A DNA stretch of 6,509 nucleotides. Origin: an uncultured Eubacteriales bacterium. Lineage in GTDB: Bacteria; Bacillota; Clostridia; Oscillospirales; Oscillospiraceae. The notes beneath the pieces were generated by a model. The model worked only from the letters and a program-made list of their open reading frames with translations. It was not told where the DNA came from and did not search any database. Location: positions 1-6,509 of the forward strand of contig CABSAB010000088.1 in assembly GCA_902475515.1 (NCBI GenBank), written 5' to 3'. Below are positions 5,842-6,509 of this stretch, in pieces (position 1 is the stretch's first letter; each line of letters starts with the position of its first letter). Both the position numbers and the translations under genes were made by a program.

Positions 5842-5869
5842 ATTCATTTGTCAAAGGACAAGAAAATGC

Positions 5870-5898
5870 TTGCTTCTCCTTGCACTTTGTACTATCAT
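5870..5898 (+). promoter_or_regulatory. Possible promoter for queA
   Basis: TTGCTT (5870-5875), a 17-base spacer, and TATCAT (5893-5898, five of six bases of the -10 consensus). The start would fall near 5905, leaving a leader of about 37 bases. The -35 match is weak, so this is tentative. Confidence 0.45.
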
Positions 5899-5941
5899 AA
5901 GAAGCGATATATTTAAATTAAAAAAGCAAAGAGGAACGATT

Positions 5942-6509
5942 GTGAAAACAAGCGATTTTTATTATGACCTCCCCCAGGAACTGATCGCGCAGACGCCTTT
6001 AGAGCGGCGCGACAGCTCCAGGCTGCTTGTTCTGGACAGACAGTCTGGGATGCTTTCTCACGAACACTTTTATGACCTGCCGGAGCATCTGCGAGCGGGA
6101 GATACCCTTGTACTCAATGACAGCCGCGTACTGCCGGCCAGACTTTACGGCCACCGGGATCCCACCGGCGGAGCGGCAGAATTGCTGCTGCTGAAGGATC
6201 TGGGCGAAGGGCAGTGGGAGTGCTTGGCCCGCCCCGGACGCAAACTGAAACCCGGCGGTAAACTTTCATTCGGTAACGGCGAGTTGACCGCCACCATCCT
6301 AGAGGACCTGACTGAGGGCAAAAAACACATCCAATTCCACTACAACGGCATTTTTCTGGAGGTCCTGGAACGGCTGGGGAAGATGCCGCTGCCGCCATAT
6401 ATTAAGGAGGAGTTGGCGGACGGAGAACGGTATCAAACCGTTTATTCCCGCAACACCGGTTCTGCCGCCGCGCCCACGGCGGGACTGCATTTTACGCCGG
6501 AGTTGCTTA
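5942..6509 (+). CDS. queA: S-adenosylmethionine:tRNA ribosyltransferase-isomerase, N-terminal part (3' end outside window)
   Basis: Transfers and isomerises the ribosyl part of SAM onto preQ1 at tRNA position 34, giving epoxyqueuosine, a late step in queuosine synthesis. The window holds 189 codons of an enzyme usually about 340 long, open to the last base. Family blocks are clear: YDLPQELIAQTPL (8-20), RDSSRLLVLDR (23-33), GDTLVLNDSRVLPARLYG (53-70), and AAPTAGLHFTPELL (176-189). It starts with GTG at 5942, six bases after AGAGGA (5930-5935); the N-terminus VKTSDFYYDLP aligns with normal QueA starts, so no upstream start is needed. In many bacteria tgt follows queA, but that region is out of view. 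The minus-strand open frames within it are shadows. Confidence 0.97.
   Translation, partial: MKTSDFYYDLPQELIAQTPLERRDSSRLLVLDRQSGMLSHEHFYDLPEHLRAGDTLVLNDSRVLPARLYGHRDPTGGAAELLLLKDLGEGQWECLARPGRKLKPGGKLSFGNGELTATILEDLTEGKKHIQFHYNGIFLEVLERLGKMPLPPYIKEELADGERYQTVYSRNTGSAAAPTAGLHFTPELL

Noticed and set aside
5421..5852. GACAAATG shared by the lysine promoter (5421-5428) and, inverted, by the RHH-queA region (5845-5852) as a common operator
   Set aside because: An 8-base match in AT-rich promoter DNA is easily chance, and neither copy forms a symmetric site with its surroundings.
6114..6490. Minus-strand open frames inside queA
   Set aside because: They are antisense to a clearly conserved QueA reading frame and have no family features.

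Overview
The window looks like chromosomal housekeeping DNA from a low-to-moderate GC Firmicute, probably a gut clostridium of the Oscillospiraceae type. This rests on a lysine (L-box) riboswitch with a rho-independent terminator, strong GGAGG-type ribosome binding sites, very tight gene packing, and proteins of clostridial character. The taxon is an inference; no marker here fixes the genus. I see no mobile elements, CRISPR arrays, rRNA or tRNA genes.

Region 1 (1-1402, + strand) is the end of an operon: the last 163 codons of tyrosyl-tRNA synthetase (tyrS), a HIT-family nucleotide hydrolase whose start overlaps the tyrS stop (ATGA), and a GNAT acetyltransferase whose start overlaps the HIT stop (TAATG). 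It closes with a 14-bp hairpin that also serves the operon converging from the right.

Region 2 (1425-5439, - strand) is a lysine/diaminopimelate operon read right to left: sigma-A-like promoter, about 300-nt leader with a lysine riboswitch and terminator, then asd, dapA, dapB, a stand-alone protein made of two aspartokinase-type ACT domains, and a Nudix hydrolase. The three enzymes carry aspartyl phosphate to tetrahydrodipicolinate. The leader should stop transcription when lysine is plentiful. I could trace P1, a P2 hairpin, P3, P4, P5, the L2-L3 kissing contact and a plausible antiterminator base by base.

Region 3 (5440-6509) holds a small ribbon-helix-helix DNA-binding protein on the - strand with no toxin partner. 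It lies across a roughly 200-bp divergent intergenic region with a perfect 9-bp inverted repeat. On the right is the first 189 codons of queA (+), the queuosine enzyme, which runs off the window.

I found no clearly new biological system. The most interesting item is the orphan ACT-ACT protein in a lysine operon that contains no aspartokinase, together with a DapA lacking two residues of the classic lysine-inhibition site.
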